NCBI GenBank assembly: GCA_016844425.1
Contig: JAERML010000044.1
Span: 1-15,507 of the forward strand
Length of the DNA stretch: 15,507 nucleotides
Reading direction: 5' to 3'
Origin: Bacteroidota bacterium
GTDB taxonomy: Bacteria; Bacteroidota; UBA10030; UBA6906
In this document: positions 6,951 through 15,062 of the stretch, piece after piece
Layout of the letters: every line of letters begins with the position of its first letter
Numbering within the stretch: the stretch's first letter is position 1
Translations under genes and position numbers: made by a program
Notes under the pieces: generated by a model
The model's database searches: none
What the model was told of the DNA's origin: nothing
The model's input: the letters and a program-made list of their open reading frames with translations, nothing else

Positions 6951-7289
6951 ATGAAAAAGCTCCTCGCCTTCATAGGCCTTGCTGCTTTAGGTGTGCTCAT
7001 CTGGTTCGTGTTCGCTTTGTGGATCGAATTGTATTCCTTCTACTCCTACCCTCCGTCCAAAGAGCATCCCGATGGGGCAACGCTTATCGTCTCGCGGGAT
7101 GAGTGGGAGCCGAGGTACAACTCCCCCGACTACAAACCACCGGAGATCGACAAAGACGCCAAAAAGGGGAGGGGCATTGGATTTGGAAATCCGAGCAGAC
7201 CGCGACGACCAATCAGCATTCGCACCATTGTCAAATTGCCGTACATCGAATGGTTATACGAGAAATCTCTGCAACCCCAGGAACCGTGA
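6951..7289 (+). CDS. Hypothetical single-helix membrane protein
   Basis: This 112-residue protein has an N-terminal hydrophobic segment (residues about 4-25, after MKK), best read as a signal anchor because no cleavage motif follows. The rest is hydrophilic and rich in Pro, Tyr, Arg and Lys (for example EWEPRYNSPDYKPPEIDKD and GFGNPSRPRRPISIR), probably extended and on the periplasmic side. I recognise no domain. The ATG at 6951 has only a weak GGA nine bases upstream. It follows the orphan gene by 94 bases, and no terminator was seen between them, so co-transcription is possible. An uncleaved lipoprotein or a small envelope accessory protein are alternatives. Confidence 0.55.
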   Translation: MKKLLAFIGLAALGVLIWFVFALWIELYSFYSYPPSKEHPDGATLIVSRDEWEPRYNSPDYKPPEIDKDAKKGRGIGFGNPSRPRRPISIRTIVKLPYIEWLYEKSLQPQEP

Positions 7290-7483
7290 CGCAAGACGCT
7301 GAGTTTGGTCTTTTCGCATCTTCGTCCAACTGAGGGAATTCCCCTCTCCTCATCTACTCGCCGGTCACCGTTCACCGATAGTCAGCCGCCATTTACCTAT
7401 TTGCCCGCATCTCCCACGTGTTGCCTCCGTATATTGGCGTGCAGACGACAGAGGATTCTGCATCGCGCTCAACGACGTGAATC

Positions 7484-7512
7484 TTGAGAGATGAAGTATT
7501 TCTTTGTATCTT
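7484..7512 (+). promoter_or_regulatory. Sigma70-like promoter of the ABC exporter operon
   Basis: TTGAGA (7484-7489) and TATCTT (7507-7512) are separated by 17 bases, giving transcription from about 7519 and a leader of about 43 nt before the ATG at 7562. The 272-bp gap before the operon (7290-7561) shows nothing else I can name. Confidence 0.45.
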
Positions 7513-7561
7513 AGTGTGCTGCCGAAACGCCAATTGACCCGGATACCTTCAAACACGACAT

Positions 7562-8755
7562 ATGAGTACTGAAACAGAAAAGGCCGATCTCTCTGCACTC
7601 CGGATCAGTCACGAGAAACGTGAAGGGGGAGGCGGGACGAGTTTAAGGGTGAAAGTCCTGATAGCAGGTGGCCTTCTCGTCCTCCTTGCCGGAGGATACT
7701 TCGTCTTGAGAAACGACCTGACCGCAGGAAAGGAAGTTGAACTGACCGCTGCCACTCTTACATTTCCTTCACAGGCAAATGCCGTGCTCAGCGCCAGCGG
7801 CTATGTGGTGGCGCAGCAGAAGGCTGCGGTTGCTTCGAAAGGAGCGGGACGACTCGTCTACCTGGCCGTGGAAGAGGGTGACCGTGTGAAAAAAAACCAG
7901 GTCATTGCCCGGCTCGAGGATCAGGATGTGACCGCGGCGCTAGAGAAGACAAACGCGGATTTTGATCTCGCAAAAGCAGATCTCGAGGATGCTGAACTCA
8001 CTCTTGAACGTCAGCAGACGATGTACAAATCCGGACTTACTTCAAAGGCTGAACTCGATGCGGCGATGGCTCGCTATCGGCGGGTGAAGGCCTCCATTCG
8101 TTCGGCGGAGGCATCCGTCAGATCGGCTGAAGTGTCTCTGGAGAACACCCGGATTCGGGCCCCGTTCGATGGAACGGTCCTGACAAAGAATGCAGACGTC
8201 GGTGAAGTTGTGGCCCCCTTTGGCGCGGCATCAAACTCCCGCGGTGCCGTGGTAACCATGGCGGACATGAACTCTCTGGAGGTCGAAGCCGACGTTTCCG
8301 AATCCAACATCACGCGCGTCAAGCCAGGACAGCCATGCGAAATTGTCCTCGACGCGTACCCTGAAAAACGGTACCAGGGCGTTGTGAGCAAGATCGTCCC
8401 CACAGCTGACAGAGCCAAGGCGACAGTTCTGACAAAAGTGAAGTTCAAAGAACGTGACGATCGCGTCCTACCCGAGATGAGCGCCAAAGTCACGTTTCTC
8501 TCCAGGGAAATCGAAGGGGCTGACACCGATTCACCTCCCCAGGTTACAGTTCCCGCGAGTGCTGTGGTCTCGCGGGGTGGTGCGGAAGTGGTTTTTCTCG
8601 TCCGCGAGGATCGTCTCACCGAGGTCCCCGTAAAGATTGGTAACCGCATCGGTACCAGAATAGAAATCCGCGAAGGCATTGTGCAGGGCGACATTGTGGT
8701 CCTGCGCCCCGACGAGACACTTTCAACTGGATCACGCATCGTTCCGAAGAAATGA
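7562..8755 (+). CDS. HlyD/MacA-type periplasmic adaptor (membrane fusion protein)
   Basis: This 397-residue membrane fusion protein bridges an inner-membrane ABC pump and an outer-membrane channel. A short cytosolic N-terminus with a glycine run precedes one membrane anchor at about 30-49. The first half of the biotinyl/lipoyl-like domain lies at about 80-120 (SASGYVVAQQKAAVASKGAG ... VEEGDRVKKNQVIARLED). An alpha-helical hairpin rich in Ala, Glu and Arg follows at about 122-195, then the second lipoyl half (ENTRIRAPFDGTVLTKNADV) and beta-barrel and membrane-proximal domains to the C-terminus (VKIGNRIGTRIEIREGIVQG). This order fits MacA-like adaptors for MacB/LolCDE-type ABC transporters. The start has no obvious Shine-Dalgarno. 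It is first of four genes, with 52 bases to the ATPase. Confidence 0.92.
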   Translation: MSTETEKADLSALRISHEKREGGGGTSLRVKVLIAGGLLVLLAGGYFVLRNDLTAGKEVELTAATLTFPSQANAVLSASGYVVAQQKAAVASKGAGRLVYLAVEEGDRVKKNQVIARLEDQDVTAALEKTNADFDLAKADLEDAELTLERQQTMYKSGLTSKAELDAAMARYRRVKASIRSAEASVRSAEVSLENTRIRAPFDGTVLTKNADVGEVVAPFGAASNSRGAVVTMADMNSLEVEADVSESNITRVKPGQPCEIVLDAYPEKRYQGVVSKIVPTADRAKATVLTKVKFKERDDRVLPEMSAKVTFLSREIEGADTDSPPQVTVPASAVVSRGGAEVVFLVREDRLTEVPVKIGNRIGTRIEIREGIVQGDIVVLRPDETLSTGSRIVPKK

Positions 8756-8807
8756 AGTCTACACCCAGGTATCGACAACCTATTGAGCACTAGCAACGGA
8801 GACGCTG

Positions 8808-9494
8808 ATGGCTGAAGCCAATCATCAACTTATTCACGTGAGAAATGTCTCGAAGGAATACCGACGCGACCGCCAACGTATTCCGGTCCTCACCGACATC
8901 TCATTGTCGGTACCGGAGGGTGAATTCCTCGCATTGATGGGGCCGTCCGGTTCGGGCAAGACGACTCTCTTGAACCTCATTGCCGGAATTGATCGCCCGA
9001 CAGCGGGCCACATCCTCATAGGCGGCACCGATCTCGGCTCCCTGAGTGAGCCCGCGATGGCCAAATGGAGAGCAAGGCACGTGGGCTTCATATTCCAGTT
9101 CTATAACCTCCTCCCTGTTCTGACAGCTTATGAAAACGTGGAACTCCCTCTTCTTCTCACGAATCTCTCCAAGAAAGAGAAACGCGATCACGTGGAGGCG
9201 GGACTCAAGCTCGTTGGTTTGGGAGATCGTATGGATCACTACCCGAAGCAACTCTCCGGCGGGCAGGAGCAGCGCGTTGCCATCGCCCGCGCGATCGTCA
9301 CCGACCCAACGATCCTTGTTGCCGATGAACCGACGGGCGACCTGGATAAGAAATCGGCAGAAGAAGTGATGGTATTGCTCGACCGCCTGAACAAGGAGTA
9401 CAAGAAGACAATTGTAATGGTGACGCATGATCCGCGGGCAGCGGAGAAGGCTCACAAAATCATGCATCTTGACAAAGGCGAGCTCACTGCCTGA
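8808..9494 (+). CDS. ABC transporter ATP-binding protein (MacB/LolD type)
   Basis: This 228-residue nucleotide-binding subunit energises the exporter with the two downstream permeases. All motifs are intact: Walker A GPSGSGKT at 45-52, Q-loop Q97 in [13 protein letters not shown] signature LSGGQEQR at 149-156, Walker B ILVADEP with E174 as catalytic base, and switch H207 in VTHDPRA. The [20 protein letters not shown] stretch and overall length are typical of the LolD/MacB/FtsE group. GGAGA lies five bases before the ATG at 8808. The next gene starts 25 bases after its stop. Substrate cannot be told from sequence; lipid, peptide, macrolide or lipoprotein handling are all possible for this group. 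Confidence 0.95.
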   Translation: MAEANHQLIHVRNVSKEYRRDRQRIPVLTDISLSVPEGEFLALMGPSGSGKTTLLNLIAGIDRPTAGHILIGGTDLGSLSEPAMAKWRARHVGFIFQFYNLLPVLTAYENVELPLLLTNLSKKEKRDHVEAGLKLVGLGDRMDHYPKQLSGGQEQRVAIARAIVTDPTILVADEPTGDLDKKSAEEVMVLLDRLNKEYKKTIVMVTHDPRAAEKAHKIMHLDKGELTA

Positions 9495-9519
9495 GTCTCC
9501 ACTATTCAACAACGTTGCC

Positions 9520-10680
9520 ATGAGAATCCTCAAACTGATCTTACGTAACGTAAGCCGGCACAAGCTGCGGAGCGCTCTGACTGTGCTGGGTATCGCCATG
9601 GCGGTTATGTTCTTCGGTGTCCTGCGAACTGTGGTAGATGCATGGCATGCCGGTGTCGATGCCTCTGCCAACAACCGGCTAATTACCCGGCATGCAGTCT
9701 CATTCATCTTCCCTCTGCCATACGCCTACCGTGACCAGATCGGTCGCATCCCGGGAGTCTCCAAAGTAACGTTTGCCAATTGGTTCCAGGGCGTATATAT
9801 CGACCAGAATCAGTTCTTCGCCCGTCTGGCCGTCGATGCGGAGACATTCTTCGACGGCTACCCTGAGTTCGTCGTGGAGCCTGATCAACTCGCGATCTTT
9901 AAGAAGGAACGAAATGCATGTATCATTGGCGAGAAGACAGCCCGGGACTACAACCTGAAGATCGGCGACGTGATGCCGATTGAAGGGGACATCTATCCGG
10001 GAAAGTACGAATTCGTCATCCGGGGAATCTACAAGCCCCGCGATGAACGAATCGACGCAACCCAGATGCTCTTCCACTGGCAATACATTGATGAACGGCT
10101 CCGGCAGGAGCAACCGGACCGTGCAGGTGATGTCGGCTGGTACATCATTACCATCAATGAGCCGGGTAAGGCGGCAACAATCTCGCAGACTATTGACGCC
10201 CTATTTGCCAATTCACGGGCCGAAACCAAGACGGAAACAGAGGCCGCGTTCCAGCAGAGCTTCGTCTCCATGTCTGGTGCCATTATTACTGCAATGAACT
10301 TCGTGTCGTTCGTCATCATAGGTGTCATTCTCCTCGTTCTTGCCAACACCATGGTGATGACTGCCCGCGAGCGCATTAGAGAATATGCCGTGCTAAAGAC
10401 CCTCGGCTTCACCACCGGGCATATTGTGGGCCTAATCGCAGGCGAGTCGCTATGCATCTCGATGCTTGGTGGAGCCATCGGTATAGCCCTGTCGTTCCCG
10501 ATGGTGACTGCCATTGGGGCGAGCATCCCATCAGGCTGGTTCCCTATCTTCGATCTGAAACCGATGACGCTTGTTCTTTCGGGTCTTTCGTCACTCATCG
10601 TAGGGATCATCGCAGCACTCTTCCCTGTCTGGCGGGCAGCCTCAATGAAGGTTGTTGACGGTTTGCGGCAGATAGGCTAG
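9520..10680 (+). CDS. ABC transporter permease, FtsX/MacB type (first of two)
   Basis: This 386-residue permease has the four-helix MacB/LolC layout: helix 1 at about 17-38, a large periplasmic domain (about 40-250) and three C-terminal helices at about 255-279, 303-331 and 349-370. The cytosolic stretch REYAVLKTLGFTTGHI between helices 2 and 3 is the coupling region that contacts the ATPase. The N-terminus RNVSRHKLRSALTVLGIAMA is characteristic of the family. The frame is open back to 9427, but the ATG at 9520 starts the conserved MRILKLILRNV segment and avoids overlapping the ATPase, so I use it; there is no clear ribosome site. It probably forms a heterodimer with the next permease. Confidence 0.92.
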   Translation: MRILKLILRNVSRHKLRSALTVLGIAMAVMFFGVLRTVVDAWHAGVDASANNRLITRHAVSFIFPLPYAYRDQIGRIPGVSKVTFANWFQGVYIDQNQFFARLAVDAETFFDGYPEFVVEPDQLAIFKKERNACIIGEKTARDYNLKIGDVMPIEGDIYPGKYEFVIRGIYKPRDERIDATQMLFHWQYIDERLRQEQPDRAGDVGWYIITINEPGKAATISQTIDALFANSRAETKTETEAAFQQSFVSMSGAIITAMNFVSFVIIGVILLVLANTMVMTARERIREYAVLKTLGFTTGHIVGLIAGESLCISMLGGAIGIALSFPMVTAIGASIPSGWFPIFDLKPMTLVLSGLSSLIVGIIAALFPVWRAASMKVVDGLRQIG

Positions 10681-10719
10681 CTCTGAATTGGGTTTTTTCA
10701 TCATGCAACGGTACTGACC

Positions 10720-11892
10720 ATGAGAATTCCTTTAACCTACAGCATCAGAAACCTGTTCACCAGGAAGCTCACCGCCGCGTTGACCGTCCTGGGGATTGCC
10801 CTGGTCGTCTTTGTTTTTTCGGCCGTATTGATGCTGGCCTACGGGATAGAGAAAACCCTTGTGGCAACGGGCTCAGACGATAACGTGATCATGCTTCGCA
10901 AGGGATCTGAGAATGAACTGTCGAGCGGGATCGACCGTGACCTTGCGAATACCATTCGTACCCTCCCTCAAATCGCCACCGGAGCTGATGGCAAGCCGCT
11001 TATGACAACCGAAGTTGTCGTCATCATCAACCTGAACAAGATCGCCACCAATGACATGGGAAACGTAACGGTCCGAGGGGTGACACCCCAGGCTCAAGCG
11101 CTTCGGCCCGTTGTACGTCTCACCAACGGGCGGATGTTCTCTTCAGGCTCGCGGGAGGTTATCGTAGGCAACAACATTAGCAAGCGTTTCCAGGGAGCAC
11201 AGCTCGGCCAGACCATCAAGTTCGGCGGAGACCTTTGGACCATAGTGGGGGTGTTTGAAGCTGAGGGGACGGGATTCGAGTCCGAGGTATGGGGAGACGT
11301 CGACCAATTGATGCAGGCCTTCAACCGACTGGGCGCGTTCTCGTCAGTCACAGTGAAGCTCAAGGAACGCGGTGAGTATGACGCGCTCCGCTCCACAATG
11401 GATGCAGACAACCGGCTTCAGACCGTCAAGACTGAACGGGAGAAGGAATATTATGAGCGGCAATCACGTTTCATGGCAATTTTCATTCGCGTGCTCGGCA
11501 TTTTTATTACCATCGGCTTCAGTCTCGGGGCAATCGTTGGCGCGGTAATTACGATGTACGCTGCTGTCGCCAACAGAACTGTCGAGATTGGTACGTTGCG
11601 GGCACTCGGATTTCAACGGTCCAGCGTCCTCTTCACATTTTTGCTGGAGTCCATCTTCCTTTCTCTTGTCGGCTGGCTCGTGGGGTTGGTGCTTGCCTCC
11701 GGGTTGCAGTTCTTCACCATCTCAACGGTCAACTTCGGCACCTTTGCCGAGCTCGCCTTCAGTTTTTCTCTTTCTCCAATGATTGTCGCCGCGTCTCTCG
11801 TTTTCTCCTTGGCCATGGGGATTATCGGGGGATTCTTCCAGGCAGTGCGTGCTGCACGGTTGAACATACTCACGGCTCTCCGAGCTGCATAG
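10720..11892 (+). CDS. ABC transporter permease, FtsX/MacB type (second of two)
   Basis: This 390-residue paralogue of the preceding permease has the same layout: helix 1 at about 18-42, a periplasmic domain to about 250, and helices at about 254-281, 303-328 and 352-374. RNLFTRKLTAALTVLGIAL at the N-terminus and VEIGTLRALGFQRSSVL before helix 3 match the family; the end QAVRAARLNILTALRAA is the usual cytosolic tail. The start lies 39 bases after the upstream stop. With the HlyD-like adaptor, one ATPase and two distinct permeases, the unit resembles LolCDE or MacAB-like systems in which two half-permeases form a heterodimer. It is the last gene of the operon; I see no strong terminator after it. 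Confidence 0.92.
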   Translation: MRIPLTYSIRNLFTRKLTAALTVLGIALVVFVFSAVLMLAYGIEKTLVATGSDDNVIMLRKGSENELSSGIDRDLANTIRTLPQIATGADGKPLMTTEVVVIINLNKIATNDMGNVTVRGVTPQAQALRPVVRLTNGRMFSSGSREVIVGNNISKRFQGAQLGQTIKFGGDLWTIVGVFEAEGTGFESEVWGDVDQLMQAFNRLGAFSSVTVKLKERGEYDALRSTMDADNRLQTVKTEREKEYYERQSRFMAIFIRVLGIFITIGFSLGAIVGAVITMYAAVANRTVEIGTLRALGFQRSSVLFTFLLESIFLSLVGWLVGLVLASGLQFFTISTVNFGTFAELAFSFSLSPMIVAASLVFSLAMGIIGGFFQAVRAARLNILTALRAA

Positions 11893-12485
11893 CACAACGA
11901 GCTCACGGGCTGGGAGGCTTCTCGCGGACTCACCTCTGCAAGGTCTCCGAGCTTTATTGTTACTACTCTTCTTCGTCGTGCGGTGGATTTCACCGCGCCG
12001 TTCCTCATTTGTAGAATCTTCTGCGAACCACCCCTTCCCTCGCCCTCATTTCCTTGAACTGCAAGCACCATGCGTGGAGGCTTTCTGGCATCTCTTTGGC
12101 GTCGTTCAGTTCTGAAGATGCTTTGAGTAAAATGACCTCAGTTCAGGAGATCCTGGAACTCATGAATGACATCGCACACACAAGCAAAAAGTAGGGCCAA
12201 TCAAACCGGCAGCTCACGGGGCTGCAGCGGAGCGTGAACTTGCACCTGGTGAATATTGACCCCTTTTAGGGTGTCAAATTGTAACCCTGTAGGGCGGAAT
12301 GTACCAATGGCCGATGGGAACCCCGCGCTTCCGTTGCGCAATCAGCGGTATTCCAAGGTGATCATTCTGGCACTCTCTTCGTTCGTTGTGAGCAGCGAAG
12401 GATTCTATCGTTTTGCAGGAGCTTGTGGTTTTCCCTGAAGTATAGTTCACCAACTCCCCCCAACTGTCGATAGCTTGGAGTTCAA
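11893..12485. other. Gene-poor stretch of about 590 bp
   Basis: No convincing gene lies between the second permease and the pilin-like cluster. The stretch holds a 20-codon frame at 12132-12194 (MTSVQEILELMNDIAHTSKK) without a good ribosome site, which could be a remnant or chance, and the paired small palindromes near 12256-12295. A GGAG at about 12477-12480 serves the gene at 12486. I could not find a well-spaced promoter for that gene; TATAGT at 12441-12446 lacks a -35 box at normal distance. Confidence 0.6.
12256..12295. repeat. Pair of small CCCT/AGGG palindromes
   Basis: TTGACCCCT (12256-12264) pairs with AGGGTGTCAA (12268-12277) around a TTT loop, with one bulged T. Twenty bases on, CCCTGTAGGG (12285-12294) repeats the CCCT/AGGG core. 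The paired spacing looks like transposase or regulator binding sites or the end of a lost insertion sequence, but no transposase gene remains nearby. The role is unknown. Confidence 0.45.
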
Positions 12486-13016
12486 ATGACGACCGGTCAA
12501 ACAATGCTCACCCTGGCAGCCTTCGTGTTCCTCTCGACGGTGCTGATGAATTTCTATGGGACGCTGGCGATGACAGGCGCCGACATATCGTCGGGGCAGG
12601 ATGGCATTCTCGCCACCACCATTACCACATCGTATCTCGAGGTAGCGCAGGGTCTTTCGTTCGATGAAATTACCGACTCATCTTCGATCGCGATCAATAA
12701 CCCCACTGCTCTCACCGCATCGGGATCGCTCGGGCCAGACGGTGCAGATGAAGATAGTCTCTACAAGTTCAACGACTTTGACGACTTCAAAGGCTTCTCC
12801 TTCGAGAAGGAGGCGGGCGGCACCGGGCGGCGCTACCGTACGACATTCAACGTGTACTATGTGAGCGAAACAAGCGTTGAGACCAGCTCCTCGGCAAGAA
12901 CGTTTCTGAAACGAATGGACCTGAAGACGTGGCGTACATATCCTCCGGCTCGCACAACTGACGACCTGGACACGTTGAACATGTCGTTCGTGGTCGGGTA
13001 TTTTCACTTTGACTGA
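12486..13016 (+). CDS. Pilin-like membrane-anchored protein, PilV-like (first of a trio)
   Basis: This 176-residue protein has an N-terminal hydrophobic helix at about 5-28 (TMLTLAAFVFLSTVLMNFYG) and then ATTITTSYLEVAQGLSFDE, which recalls the amphipathic helix of PilV/pseudopilin proteins, where a helix with a conserved Glu precedes a SFDE-like segment. The remainder is an acidic, Ser/Thr-rich domain likely to be beta-rich. The leader is only MTTG before Q, and the usual glutamate at mature position 5 is absent (Thr), so this is not a canonical type IV prepilin. GGAG at about 12477-12480 lies five bases upstream of the ATG. It is first of three closely spaced genes. The pilin relationship is inferred from pattern and neighbours, not from a database match. 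Confidence 0.7.
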   Translation: MTTGQTMLTLAAFVFLSTVLMNFYGTLAMTGADISSGQDGILATTITTSYLEVAQGLSFDEITDSSSIAINNPTALTASGSLGPDGADEDSLYKFNDFDDFKGFSFEKEAGGTGRRYRTTFNVYYVSETSVETSSSARTFLKRMDLKTWRTYPPARTTDDLDTLNMSFVVGYFHFD

Positions 13017-13054
13017 TTGCTTGATTTCTTGAATTCATAGCAGGGGATTCGTGT

Positions 13055-13672
13055 ATGGCAGCAATAATGGATATCATCTACTCGATCGTCCTTGGTGGAA
13101 CGATCCTCATGATCATTCTGAACGCCAACGATATGGCCAGCGAGAACCACTCCGTTTACAACGGAGACATGCTCGTTCAGGAGATGCTCATTACCACAGC
13201 ACAAATGGTGGAGGGTGAATTCCGCAACATGGGATTTGGCATTCCGCAGACCCAGGCATCCATCATTGCTGCTGATTCATCAGATATCACCTTCCTTTCC
13301 GATCTCGGCAGGGACGGCGGCTTGATTGACCAGGTGAGGTACTACGTCGGACCAACTTCCGAGCTGAACAGAACCCAAAACGAACTGGACCGATATCTCC
13401 ACCGAAGGGTTAATGGGGGGGGTGTAAGCGAGATAGGTGTGGTAACCATCTTCAAGCTCCGGTATCTGACTATCGGGGGCGAGGAACTGACAACACCTGT
13501 TGCTGCCGATCGCTTGAGCGAGATCTTTGTTGTAGAAGTGACCATGGAAGTCCAAAACCCTTATGCCATCATGCGCCACGCATCGGAAGTTGGCGAAGGG
13601 GAACGAGATGCGCTGTTTTCCAGTTCGCTGTGGCAGCAAACCCGACTGGCATCACAGAATTCGAGACGATAA
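13055..13672 (+). CDS. Pilin-like membrane-anchored protein, PilW-like (second of the trio)
   Basis: This 205-residue protein has an N-terminal helix at about 5-24 (MDIIYSIVLGGTILMIILNA), a polar helix, and then EGEFRNMGFGIPQ at about 53-65. That last block matches the E-x-R-x-x-G-[YF]-G-x-P signature placed after the helix in PilW minor pilins. The remainder (ITFLSDLGRDGGLIDQVRYYV, KLRYLTIGGEEL, EIFVVEVTMEVQNPY) follows the PilW pattern of beta strands reporting a tested condition on sequence data. No GFTLIE leader is present. The ATG at 13055 lies 38 bases after the upstream stop; an in-frame ATG at 13067 is an alternative. Operon position suggests co-assembly with its two neighbours. Confidence 0.72.
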   Translation: MAAIMDIIYSIVLGGTILMIILNANDMASENHSVYNGDMLVQEMLITTAQMVEGEFRNMGFGIPQTQASIIAADSSDITFLSDLGRDGGLIDQVRYYVGPTSELNRTQNELDRYLHRRVNGGGVSEIGVVTIFKLRYLTIGGEELTTPVAADRLSEIFVVEVTMEVQNPYAIMRHASEVGEGERDALFSSSLWQQTRLASQNSRR

Positions 13673-13696
13673 CCATAACCGAGGAAGGAAAGCATC

Positions 13697-14989
13697 ATGG
13701 GCGGCAAAGCAGCAATTATTCTGGTGGTTGGGTTCAGCTTCATCCTCACATACATCGGGCTCAATCTCAACAGTATGTCCACGAGGGCTGTTGGCAACAT
13801 GGCAAGGTACCACGATGATGCAGCAGCGCACAACCTCGCTACCATTGGAGCAAACGTGGGTCTGGCAAAATTCTATGCCGACACTTCCTGGCTATCGGGC
13901 AGCGTGACACAGACGCTGAACACCAACACCCTTCGAGGAAGCTTCACTGTAGAAATGGCCGACTTTAGCGTCACCCAGCTTCGCTTGCGGAGCGTCTCTT
14001 CGTACCCAGTCTCCGATCCGACCTCGACCGAGCGGACCCTCTACGATACGGTGGAAGTCTTCTTTGACAAGAACAAGCTCAATAGTTTTTCCCTCTACGC
14101 GTGGATGACGAACATTGAAGGAAACATCAATTGGATTACCGGTGACACCGTGTGGGGACGTGTACACTCGAACGACTACCTGAAGGTCAACGGGCGTCCG
14201 GTGTTCATGGAGAAGGTCACTACCGCCCGGAACTTCAGTCCGCGACTTGGAACATCGCCCAACTACGCCATTCTGAAGAACGGCTTTGAATCTGGCGTTG
14301 CAAGAATCCCCTTCCCCACTAACTTGTCCGACCTGGACCAGGCTTCCATATCTGGTGGGCGGCGATATACAACGGATATCTGGGTAACGTTGTCAGCCGG
14401 CAGCGGAGCTAACGACGATGGCATGGCATATGTCCGGACGACGCAGGCGGGGCCGATCGTGGATTCCGTTTCACTTAGTGATGCGACCTTCAACGGAGTT
14501 ATGTATGGGACGGGCCGCGTGAACGTGCAGGGAACGCTGGATGGAAAGCTCTCCATCGCTTCACTCACCGACGTCTATATTCAGAACGACGTTGTGTACG
14601 AGCGGAACCCCCGTTTTTCGACAAGCGATGATATGTTGGGCCTCGTTGCTGAACGAGATGTAGTGGTTGCAGACAACACGGCAAACCGAACCCACTGTGA
14701 GATACATGGCAGCGTCTTCACTCGTACGGGCTCTTTCAGAGCAGAGAACTACAACAGCGGCACACCGAGGGGAGAACTAAAGCTTCTGGGTTCGATCGTT
14801 CAGGAACGGCGTGGTGCGGTAGGTACGTTCAGCGGGTCCACGCTCCTGACCGGGTATTACAAGCGCTATCGGTACGATGAACGACTTGCCGATCCAACTA
14901 TTCGTCCACCGTTTTACCCCGGTTTCTATCTCCCGTCCTATGCAATCACCAATTGGTGGGAGAGCTTCCGGATCATGGAGTTCAACTAG
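13697..14989 (+). CDS. Large PilX-like / DUF4900-like surface protein (third of the trio)
   Basis: This 430-residue protein begins MGGKAAIILVVGFSFILTYI, a membrane helix at about 5-24, then a helix with MSTRAVGNMARYHDDAAAHN and IGANVGLAKF, matching the N-terminal pattern of PilX minor pilins (helix, N-x-x-x-x-x-x-A-x-x-x-A). The large remainder is beta-rich. NNVTGDTVWGRVHSND-like text (actual residues NWITGDTVWGRVHSND), a G-x-P-V-F block and FNGVMYGTGRVNVQGTLDG followed by SDDMLGLVAERDVVVADN resemble DUF4900 proteins of Deinococcus/Thermus, which sit in pilus loci. GGAAGGAAAG lies just before the ATG. It starts 24 bases after the upstream stop and ends at the bidirectional terminator. A role as tip or adhesin component is plausible but inferred. 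Confidence 0.72.
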   Translation: MGGKAAIILVVGFSFILTYIGLNLNSMSTRAVGNMARYHDDAAAHNLATIGANVGLAKFYADTSWLSGSVTQTLNTNTLRGSFTVEMADFSVTQLRLRSVSSYPVSDPTSTERTLYDTVEVFFDKNKLNSFSLYAWMTNIEGNINWITGDTVWGRVHSNDYLKVNGRPVFMEKVTTARNFSPRLGTSPNYAILKNGFESGVARIPFPTNLSDLDQASISGGRRYTTDIWVTLSAGSGANDDGMAYVRTTQAGPIVDSVSLSDATFNGVMYGTGRVNVQGTLDGKLSIASLTDVYIQNDVVYERNPRFSTSDDMLGLVAERDVVVADNTANRTHCEIHGSVFTRTGSFRAENYNSGTPRGELKLLGSIVQERRGAVGTFSGSTLLTGYYKRYRYDERLADPTIRPPFYPGFYLPSYAITNWWESFRIMEFN

Positions 14990-15014
14990 AACAGCCTGTG
15001 GGAATTGCAGAATG

Positions 15015-15046
15015 AAAAAGCCGGCGCGAGCCGGCTTTTTCGTTTT
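15015..15046. terminator. Bidirectional terminator between the pilin-like operon and hemL
   Basis: AAAAAGCCGGC (15015-15025) pairs perfectly with GCCGGCTTTTT (15030-15040) around GCGA, a GNRA tetraloop. The T tract (continuing CGTTTT) serves the plus-strand trio and the A tract serves the convergent hemL on the minus strand. Confidence 0.92.
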
Positions 15047-15062
15047 CGGGAACGGGTGGATC

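Noticed and set aside
8074..8796. Minus-strand 240-residue open frame opposite the HlyD adaptor
   Set aside because: Ser/Arg/Thr-rich text typical of an antisense shadow; the plus-strand gene is unambiguous.
9427..9519. Upstream start for the first permease
   Set aside because: It would overlap the ATPase by 68 bases and add a basic, non-conserved segment ahead of the family-typical MRILKLILRNV.
8901..9707. Minus-strand 268-residue open frame opposite the ATPase and permease
   Set aside because: It overlaps two well-supported genes and shows no domain or ribosome site.
12413..12446. Promoter TTGCAG ... TATAGT before the pilin-like operon
   Set aside because: The 22-base spacing is too long for a normal sigma70 promoter.
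12256..12485. Insertion sequence or integron near the pilin-like operon
   Set aside because: Only short palindromes are present; there is no transposase, no matching opposite end and no target-site duplication.
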